A stretch of 5,912 nucleotides of DNA, taken from assembly GCA_021817875.1 (NCBI GenBank), contig JAKAFQ010000285.1, forward strand, positions 1-5,912, read 5' to 3'. Source of the DNA: Pseudomonadota bacterium (GTDB taxonomy: Bacteria; Pseudomonadota; Gammaproteobacteria; Steroidobacterales; Steroidobacteraceae). Below, in pieces: positions 5,319 to 5,912 of this stretch; the first letter of the stretch is position 1; each line of letters starts with the position of its first letter. The notes beneath the pieces were generated by a model that did not search any database, had not been told where the DNA came from, and saw only the letters and a list, made by a program, of their open reading frames with translations. Made by a program: the position numbers and the translations under genes.

Positions 5319-5912
5319 TCAGACGCCGAGCGCTTCGCGCAGGGCGTCGATTTCCTGTTCCGACTCCTCGATCAGCCGGCGGTAGCCCGCCGTGTCGAGC
5401 TTCATGCGCTGGCAGGCCGCCACATTCTGCATGTTGAGCTCCAGGGTCTCGGGATGGTCCTTGAAGCCGCTCAGCAGGTAGCTGACCGTGAGCACGTCGG
5501 TGAGATCGGGGGCGGCGGCGCGCCTGCGGCCGAGGTCCTCGTATTCGCTCACCGCCTGGACGATTTCCTCGGCCAGCTCCCAGTTCTCGAGCAGTGCCTT
5601 GGCGATCGAGGCGTGCCAGTCGCGCTCGATCGCGTGATAGACGGCCTCATCGGCCACCAGCTGCGGGAATCGCCCGGCACGCGTCAGGATGTAGAGTTTG
5701 CCGATGGCGTGCAGCAGGCCCGCGAGCATGGCGGTATCGGGGTTGACGTGGGTCAGGCGCCTCGCCACCACGTAGGACATGGCGGCGACCGCGGCGCTGC
5801 GTTGCCAGAAGCTCTCCAGCTGCTTCTCCAGGCCGTGCAGCTCGGCGGATTTCTTCAGCTGCGACATCGCGAAGGCGATGGCAGCGGAGCGCACCATGTT
5901 GAATCCAAGCCG
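5319..5912 (-). CDS. HDOD-domain signalling protein, 5'-truncated by window edge
   Basis: The last 197 residues of a second HDOD protein; the frame is open through base 5912, so its start is outside. An ATG at 5897 exists but is internal: the preceding codons give RLGFN, continuing the conserved LG-x-x-x-VR stretch that lies near residue 104 of the downstream paralogue. About 100 N-terminal residues are therefore probably missing from view. Visible landmarks are LLHAIGKLYILTRAG, where His is retained but Asp is replaced relative to the HDIG motif of true HD hydrolases, ENWELAEEIVQAV without a following HH pair, and the tail EESEQEIDALREALGV. The tail matches the paralogue's closing EESTQEIAALRDALG closely. 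Its stop lies 26 bp before the next start, so the two are very likely co-transcribed. A non-catalytic signalling role is expected from the family; the partner is unknown. Confidence 0.92.
   Translation of the reverse strand, partial: RLGFNMVRSAAIAFAMSQLKKSAELHGLEKQLESFWQRSAAVAAMSYVVARRLTHVNPDTAMLAGLLHAIGKLYILTRAGRFPQLVADEAVYHAIERDWHASIAKALLENWELAEEIVQAVSEYEDLGRRRAAAPDLTDVLTVSYLLSGFKDHPETLELNMQNVAACQRMKLDTAGYRRLIEESEQEIDALREALGV

Overview
The window is very GC-rich, and every gene I can support lies on the minus strand, so the transcriptional order runs from the right edge to the left edge. The protein families (HDOD proteins, a GGDEF-like regulator with a TackOD1 zinc-finger domain, a membrane GT2 glycosyltransferase, a TolC-type outer-membrane protein with a signal peptide) point to a Gram-negative, probably a high-GC gamma- or betaproteobacterium. 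That assignment rests on gene content and composition only. I see no RNA genes, insertion sequences, CRISPR arrays, integration sites or origins.

Layout from right to left: (1) 5912-5319, the C-terminal two thirds of an HDOD protein cut by the window edge; (2) 5292-4399, a complete second HDOD protein that is a clear tandem paralogue of the first; (3) 4398-4225, the only non-coding gap of any size, carrying several short perfect inverted repeats and a TTGACA box but no convincing promoter or terminator; (4) 4224-2827, a TackOD1 regulator with six CxxC pairs and a degenerate GGDEF-like C-terminus; (5) 2815-1472, a GT2 polysaccharide-synthase-like glycosyltransferase with all the processive catalytic motifs; (6) 1470-1, a TolC-family outer-membrane protein open to the left edge, which continues through an Ala/Pro-rich linker into what looks like the start of another domain.

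Gaps of 26, 11 and 1 bp join three of the four junctions, so this looks like one operon, possibly with an internal regulatory point in the gap before the TackOD1 gene. The simplest reading (inference) is a surface or secreted glycan system. GT2 would polymerise or transfer sugars at the inner membrane, the TolC-like protein would provide an outer-membrane exit and possibly carry a glycan-acting C-terminal domain, and the TackOD1/degenerate-GGDEF and HDOD proteins would be non-enzymatic signalling parts. This combination is not a textbook Pga, Bcs, Pel or Wza-type locus and is the most interesting aspect of the window. Long plus-strand open frames, one of about 570 codons, are antisense shadows caused by high GC.
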